In this document: positions 13,803 through 20,864 of the stretch, piece by piece
Numbering within the stretch: position 1 is the first letter of the stretch
How the letters are laid out: each line of letters opens with the position of its first letter
DNA from: JBBSTY01 sp038235385
Lineage (GTDB): Bacteria; Actinomycetota; Acidimicrobiia; Acidimicrobiales; Acidimicrobilacustridaceae
Length of the DNA: 22,516 nucleotides
Reading direction: 5' to 3'
Assembly: GCA_038235385.1 (NCBI GenBank)
Contig: JBBSTY010000062.1
Span: 1-22,516, forward strand
Position numbers and translations under genes: made by a program
Notes under the pieces: model-generated
Told to the model about the DNA's origin: nothing
The model's database searches: none
What the model saw: only the letters and a program-made list of their open reading frames with translations

Positions 13803-15149
13803 TCACAACGGGGTGTTCCCGTGACCCCGAGCGGCCAGGTGCTCACGCTTCGTCGAGAGCGCCTCGAGCGCAGCCACGATCTCGCGTCGGGTGTCGGCCG
13901 GGTCGATCACGGCGTCGATGAACCCTCGTTCGGCGGCCACGTAGGGGTTCAGCATGCGTTCCTCGTAGGCCTGCTCGAGCTCGGCCCGCTGGTCGGGGGT
14001 TGCGGTCCGGTGGAGGATCTCGGCGGCGCCGCGAGCGCCCATGACGGCGATCTCCGCGGTGGGCCACGCGAGGGCGAGGTCGTTGCCGATGCGCTTCGAG
14101 TCCATCACGATGTACGCCCCTCCGTAGGACTTGCGCAGGGTGAGGTTCACCCGGGGGACCGTGGCCCGGCAGTACGCGAAGGCGAGCTGGGCGCCGTGGC
14201 GGATCATGCCGCGCCACTCGAGGTCCTTGCCGGGGTAGAAGCCCGGGGTGTCGACCAGGGTCAGGATCGGGAGGTTGAACGCGTCGCAGAGCGTCACGAA
14301 GCGCGCCGCCTTCTGGGAGGACGCGATGTCGAGCGTGCCGGCGATGGTGGTGGGTTGGTTGGCGACGATGCCGACGGGTCGGCCGTCGACGCGAGCGAAG
14401 GTGGTCACGATGTTGCCCGCCCAGCGCTCGTGGAGCTCGAGGTGCTCGCCGTCGTCCACCAACGCGGTGATCACCCGGCGGACGTCGTAGCTGCCCGTGG
14501 CCGTCGCCGGGAGGGCGTCGCCGGCCTCGGGGGTGGCACGGTCGATCGGGTCGTCGCAACGAGCCCGCGGTGGCTCTTCGTCGGCGTTGGTCGGCAGGTA
14601 CCAGAGCAGGTCCTCGACGGTCGCGGTCGCGTCGTCGACGCTGTCCACGACGAGCGCAGCGACGCCCGATGAACGTGCGTGCGCGCCCGCGCCGCCGAGG
14701 TTCGTCTTCGTGATCGGGACCCCGGTGAACTCACGCACCATGTGCGGTCCGCTGACGAAGGCGTAGGAGTCGGCGGTCATGATCACCAGGTCGGCCAGGC
14801 CGAGGAGCAGCGCGGGGCCCGACACCGCCGGCCCGGTCACCACGAAGATGGTCGGAACCACACCCGAGCACCGCACCAGACCTTGCGCAGCCACGCCCCA
14901 GCCGTGCAGCGCGGCGATCCCCTCGGACACATCGGCACCGCTCGATGCGAGGTAGACGACGAGTGGACGGCGATCCCGCACGGCGGTGCGGGCGGCCGTG
15001 GCGAGGGTCTCGCCGTCTTCGGGCGAGAGCGCCCCCCGTCGAAGCGTCGCGTCGATGGTTGCGATGATCACCGGTCGACCGGCCATCTCGTCGGCACGGA
15101 TCGACACCGCACCGGGAACGCCGGCTCGGAGGGGGAGTGTGGGGATCAT
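13803..15149 (-). CDS. Biotin-dependent acyl-CoA carboxyltransferase subunit, short N-terminus
   Basis: 448 residues of the AccD/PccB carboxyltransferase family, which move CO2 from carboxybiotin to an acyl-CoA. Family phrases are in order: LGGAGAHARSSGVA, YLPTNADEEPP, VGIVANQPTTIAGTLDI, DTPGFYPGKDLEWRG (from residue 300), LRKSYGGAYIVMDSK and a GAEIL-like GAAEIL. Compared with propionyl-CoA carboxylase beta chains of about 515-540 residues, the first 70-90 residues are missing, and the usual GGARIQEG loop reads SGADVSEG. The upstream frame runs into the kinase gene, so the shortening is not an annotation choice. ATG 15149 has AGGA close by and GGAGG 11 bases upstream. It is 31 bases behind the PqqD-kinase gene and so probably in the same operon. 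No biotin carboxylase or biotin carrier gene is in the window. Substrate unknown. Confidence 0.8.
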   Translation of the reverse strand: MIPTLPLRAGVPGAVSIRADEMAGRPVIIATIDATLRRGALSPEDGETLATAARTAVRDRRPLVVYLASSGADVSEGIAALHGWGVAAQGLVRCSGVVPTIFVVTGPAVSGPALLLGLADLVIMTADSYAFVSGPHMVREFTGVPITKTNLGGAGAHARSSGVAALVVDSVDDATATVEDLLWYLPTNADEEPPRARCDDPIDRATPEAGDALPATATGSYDVRRVITALVDDGEHLELHERWAGNIVTTFARVDGRPVGIVANQPTTIAGTLDIASSQKAARFVTLCDAFNLPILTLVDTPGFYPGKDLEWRGMIRHGAQLAFAYCRATVPRVNLTLRKSYGGAYIVMDSKRIGNDLALAWPTAEIAVMGARGAAEILHRTATPDQRAELEQAYEERMLNPYVAAERGFIDAVIDPADTRREIVAALEALSTKREHLAARGHGNTPL

Positions 15150-15180
15150 CGATCCTGCGACCTCCGCGATCGGTTCCCGG

Positions 15181-16509
15181 TTACCTGCCGAGGTGGGATT
15201 CGATCGTGTCGTGGGCGGTGGCGAGAGGCAGGCGGGGAAGTCGCAGCACGGGAACCGTCTCCACCAGCCGCGCCAGCGCATCGAGTGGCTCGTGGCCCCG
15301 TGTCGTCGGTGCGAACGTGGACGAGAAGCAGTGGCCGAGGAGCTGCAGGAGCAGTTCCGCCGAGGTGATCGGGCCGGGCGGGTCCGAACCAGGGGTGAGC
15401 ATCACGATCAGGGCGACGCGACCGCCCCCGGAGACGTGGCCGAGCTCGCGGGGCGCGAACCTGGCCTTGGCCGCTCCGGGGCCCGACCGTTCGGGGAGTC
15501 CCAGCAGGACGAGGGCCTCGGGCTCGAGGCCGACGACCTTGGGATACGGGGTCACCTCGAACGAGTCGGGATCGATGGCGACGACCTCGTCGGTCAGGTA
15601 GCCGTGGCCGCGCTGCACGAGGGAGGCGGTGAGCGTGCTCTTGCCGGCACCGCTCTCGCCGACGATCACGATGACGTCGCCGTCGCGTTCGACGGCGCCG
15701 GCGTGGAGCACCAGGCGCCCCTCGGTGGTGCTCGCAGCGAGGTCGTCGATCTCGGCGAGGACGCGTTCGATCGCCTCGGAGCCCGTGGCGACGTGGCCGC
15801 GTGTGCGCGCATCGACCAGGATCCGGTAGCGGCGGGCGCCGTGTCCCCGGTCGGTCACCGAGATGACCGACGTCGCGTGCGCCGCCGGAGCCAGGTCGGT
15901 GGTGACGGCGTCGAGCTGCTCGGCGAGGTCGGGATCGTCGGTCCTCACGAGCACCGACGTGCCGGCGCACGATCTGGGCTGCGGAGCGCCCGACCAGTTG
16001 CGTCGTTCCAGGGCGGCCTGGATCCGACCGTCCCGCCGGACGCGCTGCTCGTGGTGCGGGCTCGCGTCCGGCTCGGGCACGGGGTCGTCGGGCTGCGATC
16101 GCACGATCCCGGCGCCGATGAACCTCGCCACCGTCGCTCGGACGTCGCGATCGACCGTTGCGCGGTCGGCTCCCGTCACCTCGACCAGGTCGTCGACGAG
16201 GTCACGCACGCACGTCTCGTCATCGATCGACGCCCAGATGAGGGCCGCAGTGGCGTTGAGGAGCGTGCCGGTCGACCGCCGGGGGTCGAAGAGCACCACA
16301 TCGGACCCGACGACGGAGGAGTCGATTTCGGGGGCGAGCCGGGGGATCAGCTCGTCGGAGACCCCGGCGAGGTCGGCGTCGTTCAGCGAGAAGCTTCGGA
16401 TCCCGGCCTTCTGGCCGCACGGGACGCACGGTGCGGGGTCCTCCGATGCGGTTGCCGGCTCGGCGTGCCGGTTCCGGAGACGGCCGAGCAGGCCGGCGGC
16501 GCGGATCAT
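15181..16509 (-). CDS. PqqD-like domain fused to an HPr-kinase-like ATPase
   Basis: About 442 residues in two parts. Near residues 28-31 is CVPC. Residues about 60-145 (VVLFDPRRSTGTLLN, LIWASID, VRDLVDDLVE, FIGAGIV) look like a PqqD fold, the peptide-binding RRE of RiPP pathways. The C-terminal half is an HPr kinase/phosphorylase-like domain: LHAGAVERDGDVIVIVGES, Walker A GESGAGKST (284-292), then LTDEVVAIDPD. HprK homologues with PqqD partners occur in RiPP clusters, including lasso-peptide kinases, but no precursor, protease or cyclase gene is seen here. A peptide or protein kinase is the best guess. The start is uncertain: ATG 16509 has no ribosome binding site; ATG 16629 has a weak AGG and would overlap the LysR gene by 44 bases. 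It lies between LysR and the carboxyltransferase. Confidence 0.75.
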   Translation of the reverse strand: MIRAAGLLGRLRNRHAEPATASEDPAPCVPCGQKAGIRSFSLNDADLAGVSDELIPRLAPEIDSSVVGSDVVLFDPRRSTGTLLNATAALIWASIDDETCVRDLVDDLVEVTGADRATVDRDVRATVARFIGAGIVRSQPDDPVPEPDASPHHEQRVRRDGRIQAALERRNWSGAPQPRSCAGTSVLVRTDDPDLAEQLDAVTTDLAPAAHATSVISVTDRGHGARRYRILVDARTRGHVATGSEAIERVLAEIDDLAASTTEGRLVLHAGAVERDGDVIVIVGESGAGKSTLTASLVQRGHGYLTDEVVAIDPDSFEVTPYPKVVGLEPEALVLLGLPERSGPGAAKARFAPRELGHVSGGGRVALIVMLTPGSDPPGPITSAELLLQLLGHCFSSTFAPTTRGHEPLDALARLVETVPVLRLPRLPLATAHDTIESHLGR

Positions 16510-16585
16510 CGGCGTGGCGCTCGGCGACGGCGGTTCGGGGGCACGGTCGGTCAGCTTCCCACACGCCCTGATGGCACGCCGACGA

Positions 16586-17512
16586 TCATCGCGGCGCCGA
16601 CGGCGCACAGGGGTGGATGCCCGGTTCATGAGCGCCTGCGGCGACGATCACCTCGCCGAGCACCTCGCGCAACGCCCGGGCGGGAGCCGACGGAAGTCCT
16701 CGTCGGCGCTGCGCGAGCCCGACGGCTCGTCGCTGGAGACCCTCGACGGGGGTCCGTGACCACTCGCGGTTGCCGAGACCCGGTGCTGCGCTGGCGGGGA
16801 CGATCGCCGGTCCGAAGCCCTGGAACGCCAGCGATGCCAGCAGGCGCATGCCGTCGACCTCGGCCTGGGGCACCAGGGTGACCCCGACCTCGGCCGCCCG
16901 AGCATCGAGGTGATCGCGAAATCCCGTGCCCTGGGGTTCGAGGAGCAGCGGGACCCGGTCGAGGTCGGCGAGGGCGATCGGGGTGCGCCTGAAAAGGTGG
17001 GTGCCACTCGGGGCGATCAGGACGTGGTCCTCGTCGAAGAGCGCGGTGCTGGTGATGTCCGGGTCGGTGGTGGGCAGGTTCACCACCGCGAGGTCGAGGT
17101 GACCGCTCTCGAGCTGGGGCAGGAGCGAGGTGGTGGTCGCGTCCACCACCACGACGTGCACCTTGGGATGGGTGCGGGCCATCGACTCCATGAGCGGCGG
17201 GACGAGCCAGCGCGCCGTGGTGCCGATGACGCCGATCCGCACGCTGCCTGCCACCTCGTTGTGCAGCGACGCCACATCGGCTTCGAGTGCATCGATCTCG
17301 GATTGGATGCGCCGAGCGCGGGCGACGACCGCCTCCCCCTCCTCGGTGAGGGTGCCGCTCGATCGGTCGATCAGCGTGGCCGAGAGCTCTCGCTCGAGCC
17401 GCGCGACGTGGGTGGAGACGTTCGATTGCACGGTGTGCAGTGCCCGGGCGGCGGCGGAGAAGCTGCCGTGCTCGGCGACAGCGAGCAGTGCGTTGAGCTG
17501 GCGGAGGTCCAT
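16586..17512 (-). CDS. LysR-family transcriptional regulator
   Basis: 308 residues. The N-terminal winged helix-turn-helix is classic: MDLRQLNALLAVAEHGSFS, AARALHTVQSNVSTHVARLE, then LIDRSSGTLTEEGEAVV. The C-terminal effector-binding domain starts with GSVRIGVIGTTARWLVPPLM and contains HLDLAVVNLP. The ligand is unknown. ATG 17512 is the usual LysR start; GTG 17530 would add six residues, and neither has a good ribosome binding site. It is the first gene of a probable operon with the PqqD-kinase and carboxyltransferase genes. An 18-bp palindrome of the T-N11-A type lies 45 bases upstream in the divergent promoter region, so it likely regulates itself and what is transcribed to the right. Confidence 0.92.
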   Translation of the reverse strand: MDLRQLNALLAVAEHGSFSAAARALHTVQSNVSTHVARLERELSATLIDRSSGTLTEEGEAVVARARRIQSEIDALEADVASLHNEVAGSVRIGVIGTTARWLVPPLMESMARTHPKVHVVVVDATTTSLLPQLESGHLDLAVVNLPTTDPDITSTALFDEDHVLIAPSGTHLFRRTPIALADLDRVPLLLEPQGTGFRDHLDARAAEVGVTLVPQAEVDGMRLLASLAFQGFGPAIVPASAAPGLGNREWSRTPVEGLQRRAVGLAQRRRGLPSAPARALREVLGEVIVAAGAHEPGIHPCAPSAPR

Positions 17513-17546
17513 CGCTGGAAATGATGTCACATATCGGTGAGAACTG

Positions 17547-17576
17547 TTGGACAGATCTTGTGCACCGGTTCACAAT
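17547..17576 (+). promoter_or_regulatory. Candidate sigma-70 promoter running away from lysR
   Basis: TTGGAC (17547-17552), an 18-base spacer and CACAAT (17571-17576) give a recognisable -35/-10 pair with a start near 17583. The LysR-type palindrome fills the spacer and the -10, so binding would directly affect this promoter. Confidence 0.4.
17558..17575. promoter_or_regulatory. LysR-type operator palindrome
   Basis: TTGTG-C-ACCGGT-T-CACAA is an 18-bp palindrome with a single mismatched pair. It has the T-N11-A form expected for LysR-family boxes and lies in the intergenic region upstream of the lysR gene. Confidence 0.55.
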
Positions 17577-17582
17577 GGTCTT

Positions 17583-17718
17583 CGTACGCACAACCCAAAG
17601 ACGCCGAGGGTGCGGTTCTCTCCCCCCATTGAACCCCCTCGTGCAGGTTTCGACCCGACCCCCCTCGGCATCGAAACCGCGAAGAGCCGCCCTCCCCCGG
17701 GCGGCTCTTCTTGTTCTC
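17583..17718 (+). ncRNA. Candidate small RNA between lysR and the HAD-PlsC gene
   Basis: A predicted transcript of about 135 bases runs from the promoter at 17547-17576 to the terminator at 17681-17710. It contains GCCGAGGG (17603-17610), which can pair with CCCTCGGC (17662-17669), or alternatively a hairpin in which GGTTTCGA (17646-17653) pairs with TCGAAACC (17671-17678) around an inner CCGA/TCGG. These exclude one another. No convincing reading frame is present, and the open frame that runs through it continues straight through the terminator. No known RNA family was recognised. It could instead be an untranslated leader of the next gene, but that gene has its own leaderless promoter. Confidence 0.4.
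17681..17718 (+). terminator. Strong intrinsic terminator
   Basis: GAAGAGCCGCCC (17681-17692) and GGGCGGCTCTTC (17699-17710) are perfect 12-bp complements with a TCCCCC loop, followed by TTGTTCTC. The T-rich tail is on the plus strand, so it ends a rightward transcript although no protein gene precedes it on that strand. Confidence 0.75.
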
Positions 17719-17744
17719 GTCCCCGTCGGTCGGCCACCCTCCGA

Positions 17745-17750
17745 TACGGT
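17745..17750 (+). promoter_or_regulatory. Leaderless promoter of the HAD-PlsC gene
   Basis: TACGGT is followed by exactly 6 bases and then ATG 17757, so the predicted first transcribed base is the A of the start codon. There is no ribosome binding site. Confidence 0.5.
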
Positions 17751-17756
17751 GCGTCC

Positions 17757-19184
17757 ATGCCTGTCGCGGCCATCTTCGATCTCGATCGCACCCTCCTCGC
17801 GGGAGCCAGCGGACCGGTCATCTCCCGGGCGTTGCGCTCGGTCGGGCTCATGTCCGAGTCCACGATCCCCGGGGAGGACCTGATCTTCCGGGCGTTCAAC
17901 CTGCTCGGTGAGAACCGGCCGTCGATGATGCTCACGCGTCAGGCGGTGAAGGTGGCCAAGGGGTGGTCGAGCGAGACCGCTCGCCGAGCCGGCGAGCTCG
18001 CCGGGCCGGAGTTGCTGGCCGATGTCCAGCCCTACGCCCGGGTCCTGATCGAGGAGCACCGGGCGGCCGGACGCCTGATCGCCATCGCCACCACCACGCC
18101 CTACGACATGGTGGCGCCGCTCGGCGACCTGCTCGGCGTCGATGCGGTGATCGCCACGCGCTACGGCGAACGCGACGGCTCCTACGACGGCACGTTGGAT
18201 GGCCCGTTCGTCTGGGGCAAGGGGAAGCTCGAGGCGGTTCGCGAGTGGGCGGCGTCGGTCGATGTCGATCTCGGTGCCAGCTACGCCTACTCCGACTCGT
18301 ACTACGACGCACCGCTGCTCGGCGCCGTCGACCACCCCGTCGTGGTCAACCCCGATCCGCGGATGCGCCTGCTCGCGATCGCCCGCCGCTGGCCCACCGT
18401 CCATCTCGACGTCCCGCCCGGGGTCCCCAAGCTGGCGGGAATCGAGCCGCAGCAGGCGATCATGCCGTTCGCTCGACCCGAGCTGGTGCTGTACGCGAAG
18501 CTCGACATCGCCGGCACCGAGCACATCCCGAGCCACGGCCCGGCGATCATCTGCGGCAACCACCGCAGCTACTACGACCCCCTCGCCATGGGGTACACGA
18601 TGGCCAAGCGGGGTCGACCGGTGCGGTTCCTGGGCAAGAAGGAGGTCTTCGACGCCCCGATCGTCGGCGACATCGCCCGAGCCATGGGTGGCATCCGCGT
18701 GGAGCGCGGCACGGGGAGCGATGAGCCGCTGAAGGAGGCGGCGGCGGCGCTCGAGGCCGGTGAGCTCGTCGCCATCATGCCCGAGGGCACGATCCCCCGA
18801 GGTCTGGCGTTCTTCGATCCCCACCTCCGTGGCCGCTGGGGCGCGGCGAGGTTGGCGGCGCTGAGCGGCGCGCCGGTGATCCCGGTGGGCCTCTGGGGCA
18901 CGGAGAAGGTCTGGCCCCGCAACGCCAAGGTCCCGAGCCTCTGGAACGTCACCAACCCCCCGGACGTGCGCATCCGCGTCGGCGAACCGGTCGAGCTCAC
19001 CCGCGAGGACGCCGACGAGGACACCCGCCGGATCATGGCCGCGATCTCCGATCTGCTCCCGGCCGAGGCCCACCACGAGCGGGTGCCGACCGAGGACGAG
19101 CTCCGGGCGACGCTCCCGTCGTCCTACGAGGGCGACCCGTGGACCTACGGCGCGGATGAGGATCGCCGGCCCGGCACCGACTGA
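17757..19184 (+). CDS. HAD phosphatase fused to 1-acylglycerol-3-phosphate acyltransferase (PlsC)
   Basis: 475 residues in two domains. Residues 1-215 are a HAD-IB (SerB-like) phosphatase: FDLDRTLL with the nucleophile Asp8 and Asp10, IATTTPYDM as motif II, and YSDSYYDAPLL as the acid motif. Residues 240-450 are a PlsC acyltransferase: GNHRSYYDP gives the H(x4)D catalytic pair (His269, Asp274), followed by FLGKKEVF, PEGTIPRG (342 onward) and PVIPVGLWG. PlsC makes phosphatidic acid from lysophosphatidic acid at the membrane. HAD-PlsC fusions are known in mycobacteria and relatives, where both steps of phospholipid or triacylglycerol synthesis may be joined. ATG 17757 follows a leaderless -10; the frame extends upstream but crosses the terminator, so the longer start is wrong. 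Transcribed divergently from lysR. Confidence 0.9.
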   Translation: MPVAAIFDLDRTLLAGASGPVISRALRSVGLMSESTIPGEDLIFRAFNLLGENRPSMMLTRQAVKVAKGWSSETARRAGELAGPELLADVQPYARVLIEEHRAAGRLIAIATTTPYDMVAPLGDLLGVDAVIATRYGERDGSYDGTLDGPFVWGKGKLEAVREWAASVDVDLGASYAYSDSYYDAPLLGAVDHPVVVNPDPRMRLLAIARRWPTVHLDVPPGVPKLAGIEPQQAIMPFARPELVLYAKLDIAGTEHIPSHGPAIICGNHRSYYDPLAMGYTMAKRGRPVRFLGKKEVFDAPIVGDIARAMGGIRVERGTGSDEPLKEAAAALEAGELVAIMPEGTIPRGLAFFDPHLRGRWGAARLAALSGAPVIPVGLWGTEKVWPRNAKVPSLWNVTNPPDVRIRVGEPVELTREDADEDTRRIMAAISDLLPAEAHHERVPTEDELRATLPSSYEGDPWTYGADEDRRPGTD

Positions 19185-19260
19185 TCGCCCCGCTCGCCCG
19201 ATCGGGTGGCGTGTGACCGCGAACGGTGAGCGACCGGAACCGACGCGCCCCGACGGCCGG

Positions 19261-19266
19261 TACCAT
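19261..19266 (+). promoter_or_regulatory. Candidate -10 element for the flippase gene
   Basis: TACCAT fits TANNNT and predicts a start near 19273, three bases before a tiny ORF and 34 bases before the chosen flippase start. Confidence 0.35.
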
Positions 19267-19275
19267 CACCGTCCG

Positions 19276-19310
19276 ATGCGACCATGAACCAGGACCGTCC
19301 TTCCTCGTGA
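19276..19310 (+). other. Two tiny overlapping upstream ORFs leading into the flippase gene
   Basis: ATG 19276 opens M-R-P-stop (stop 19285-19287). That stop overlaps ATG 19284, which opens M-N-Q-D-R-P-S-S-stop (stop 19308-19310). The second stop overlaps the flippase GTG at 19307 as GTGA. Stop/start overlaps of this form often couple translation. The first ATG would be almost leaderless. Confidence 0.35.
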
Positions 19311-20812
19311 CCGACCCCGCGGCTCCGGCGGCTCCGCCGCCGGACCGCACGCACCATCGCCAGGCGCTGTTCGCCCTCGGGTGGTCGTCCATCGGGACGA
19401 TCGTGATGTTCACCGCCAACGCGCTCGCGGTGGTGGTGCTCTCCCGCCTGGTCGATCCGGCTGCCTTCGGGGTGATCGCGGCGGCGACCTCGATCGGACT
19501 CATCTTGAAGGTGGTCGGCCCGTTCGCCGTCACCCAGGCGACGCTTCAGGCCGGGGATCGGCCTGGGATCCTGCAGGCGGGGACGAACGTCGCGTGGTTG
19601 GTCACGGTGATCCTCGCCGCCACGCTGTTCATCTGCGCCGGCCCGCTCAGCGCCGCGCTCGGCCTCGGTGATGACTCCTGGGTCCTGCGGGCGTGGGCAC
19701 CGATCCTGCTCGCACAGGGCGCGGCGGTGCCCGCTCAGGTCGTGCTCCAGCGGAACCTCCGCTTCAAGGAGATCTCCCTCGTCCAGGGGGTTGCGGCGCT
19801 TCTCGGAACGGCGATCATCCCCATCGTGCTGGCGCTGATCGGTTGGGGGCTCGGCGCGCTCTACGTCGCGTTGCTCGCCCAGGCGGTGATCGAGCTCATC
19901 GGGCTCTTCCTCGTGCTCGGTACGGTCATCGTCCCGAACCATCGCAGCCCGCACACGCGCGCGCTGGTGGGGCGGACGTGGAGCTTCTCCACCCTGTTCG
20001 CGGCCGGCCTCGTCTCGACCCAGGGGGACAACCTCGTGGTCGCCGCGACCCTGGGGAGCGATGCGCTCGGCTTCTACTCGAGGGCGTACAAGTTGATGGC
20101 CCTGCCGGCGTACATGATCGGCGACATCATCGACACCGTGCTGTACCCGGTCATCCTCCGCTCGCGAGACGACCTCGACGCGGTGGCGGGAGGTCTGCGA
20201 CTCGCCACCACGTTGTCATCGGTCGTCCTCCTTCCGGTCAGCGCCGTCGCGGTCGTATTGGGCGACCTGATCATCAAGGTCCTTCTCGGACCGCAGTGGA
20301 CCGCCGCCGTGGCCACGTTCCAGATCCTGGCGGCCGGCATGTACTTCCGCGTCGCCGTGAAGCCCTTCGAAGTGGCGATGCGCGGGCTCGGCCGTCAGCG
20401 GACCCTCACCGTCGCGGTCGCGGCTTGCGCCGTCGGCGTCGTCGTGGCCGCCCTGATCGGTGGACAGTGGAGCATCGAGATCGTCGCCGCGGGTGTGGTG
20501 TCGGTGCTGAGCCTCTACTTCGTGTTGGTCGTGGTGCTGGCGGCGCGGATCATCGGTCGCGCATCGCTGCCCATGCTCGCAACCGCGACGGTCGGACTGC
20601 CCGCCGCGCTCATCTGCGCAGCGGTGGCCCTGCTCGTGAGCAACCTGCTCGACGGCATGTCCAACTTCCCGAGGCTGGTGGTGGCGGTCGTGGCCGGTCT
20701 GGCTCCGGCACTCGTGTCGTTCCTGTTCCCCGGGACGCGCCGATCGTTGCGGACGCTGACCGAGGTGCGTCGCGGTGCTCCCGGCCAGGCCCCGGCCGAG
20801 CACGCAGGCTGA
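19307..20812 (+). CDS. Polysaccharide (Wzx-type) flippase, MOP superfamily
   Basis: 501 residues with about 12-14 hydrophobic spans. The N-terminus resembles the polysaccharide-export family (ALGWSSIGTIVMF, LSRLVDPAAFGVIAAATS), and FYSRAYKLMALPAYMIGDI is a family-typical central phrase. It moves lipid-linked sugar units across the cytoplasmic membrane. The start is uncertain. GTG 19307 is favoured because a -10-like TACCAT lies at 19261 and the 27 residues ahead of it in the longer frame from GTG 19226 cross that element; AGGA is 12 bases before, which is far. It is followed by a hairpin and converges with an acetyltransferase gene. The neighbouring acetyltransferase and nucleotidyltransferase genes and the uronic-acid pair support a surface polysaccharide role. 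Confidence 0.85.
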   Translation: MTDPAAPAAPPPDRTHHRQALFALGWSSIGTIVMFTANALAVVVLSRLVDPAAFGVIAAATSIGLILKVVGPFAVTQATLQAGDRPGILQAGTNVAWLVTVILAATLFICAGPLSAALGLGDDSWVLRAWAPILLAQGAAVPAQVVLQRNLRFKEISLVQGVAALLGTAIIPIVLALIGWGLGALYVALLAQAVIELIGLFLVLGTVIVPNHRSPHTRALVGRTWSFSTLFAAGLVSTQGDNLVVAATLGSDALGFYSRAYKLMALPAYMIGDIIDTVLYPVILRSRDDLDAVAGGLRLATTLSSVVLLPVSAVAVVLGDLIIKVLLGPQWTAAVATFQILAAGMYFRVAVKPFEVAMRGLGRQRTLTVAVAACAVGVVVAALIGGQWSIEIVAAGVVSVLSLYFVLVVVLAARIIGRASLPMLATATVGLPAALICAAVALLVSNLLDGMSNFPRLVVAVVAGLAPALVSFLFPGTRRSLRTLTEVRRGAPGQAPAEHAG

Positions 20813-20823
20813 GATCGGCCGAG

Positions 20824-20846
20824 CCCCCGTCGCTGGTCGACGGGGG
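20824..20846. terminator. Hairpin shared by convergent genes
   Basis: CCCCCGTCG (20824-20832) and CGACGGGGG (20838-20846) form a perfect 9-bp stem with a CTGGT loop. It sits in the 52-base gap between the 3' ends of the flippase and acetyltransferase genes and can act in both directions. No long T tract follows. Confidence 0.55.
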
Positions 20847-20864
20847 AGACGGCGGGACCGACCT

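Noticed and set aside
17603..17670. tRNA-like acceptor stem (GCCGAGG with CCTCGGC followed by A)
   Set aside because: The ends pair as in a tRNA, but no T-loop of the TTCRA form sits at the right distance, no D or anticodon arm can be drawn, and the span is only about 67 bases.
17547..17756. N-terminal extension of the HAD-PlsC protein
   Set aside because: The extra 70 codons cross a strong intrinsic terminator and a -10 element, and the HAD motif begins right after ATG 17757.
19197..19206. CCCGATCGGG palindrome after the HAD-PlsC gene
   Set aside because: It has no spacer for an RNA loop and no second copy; a 10-bp palindrome is not surprising at this GC content.
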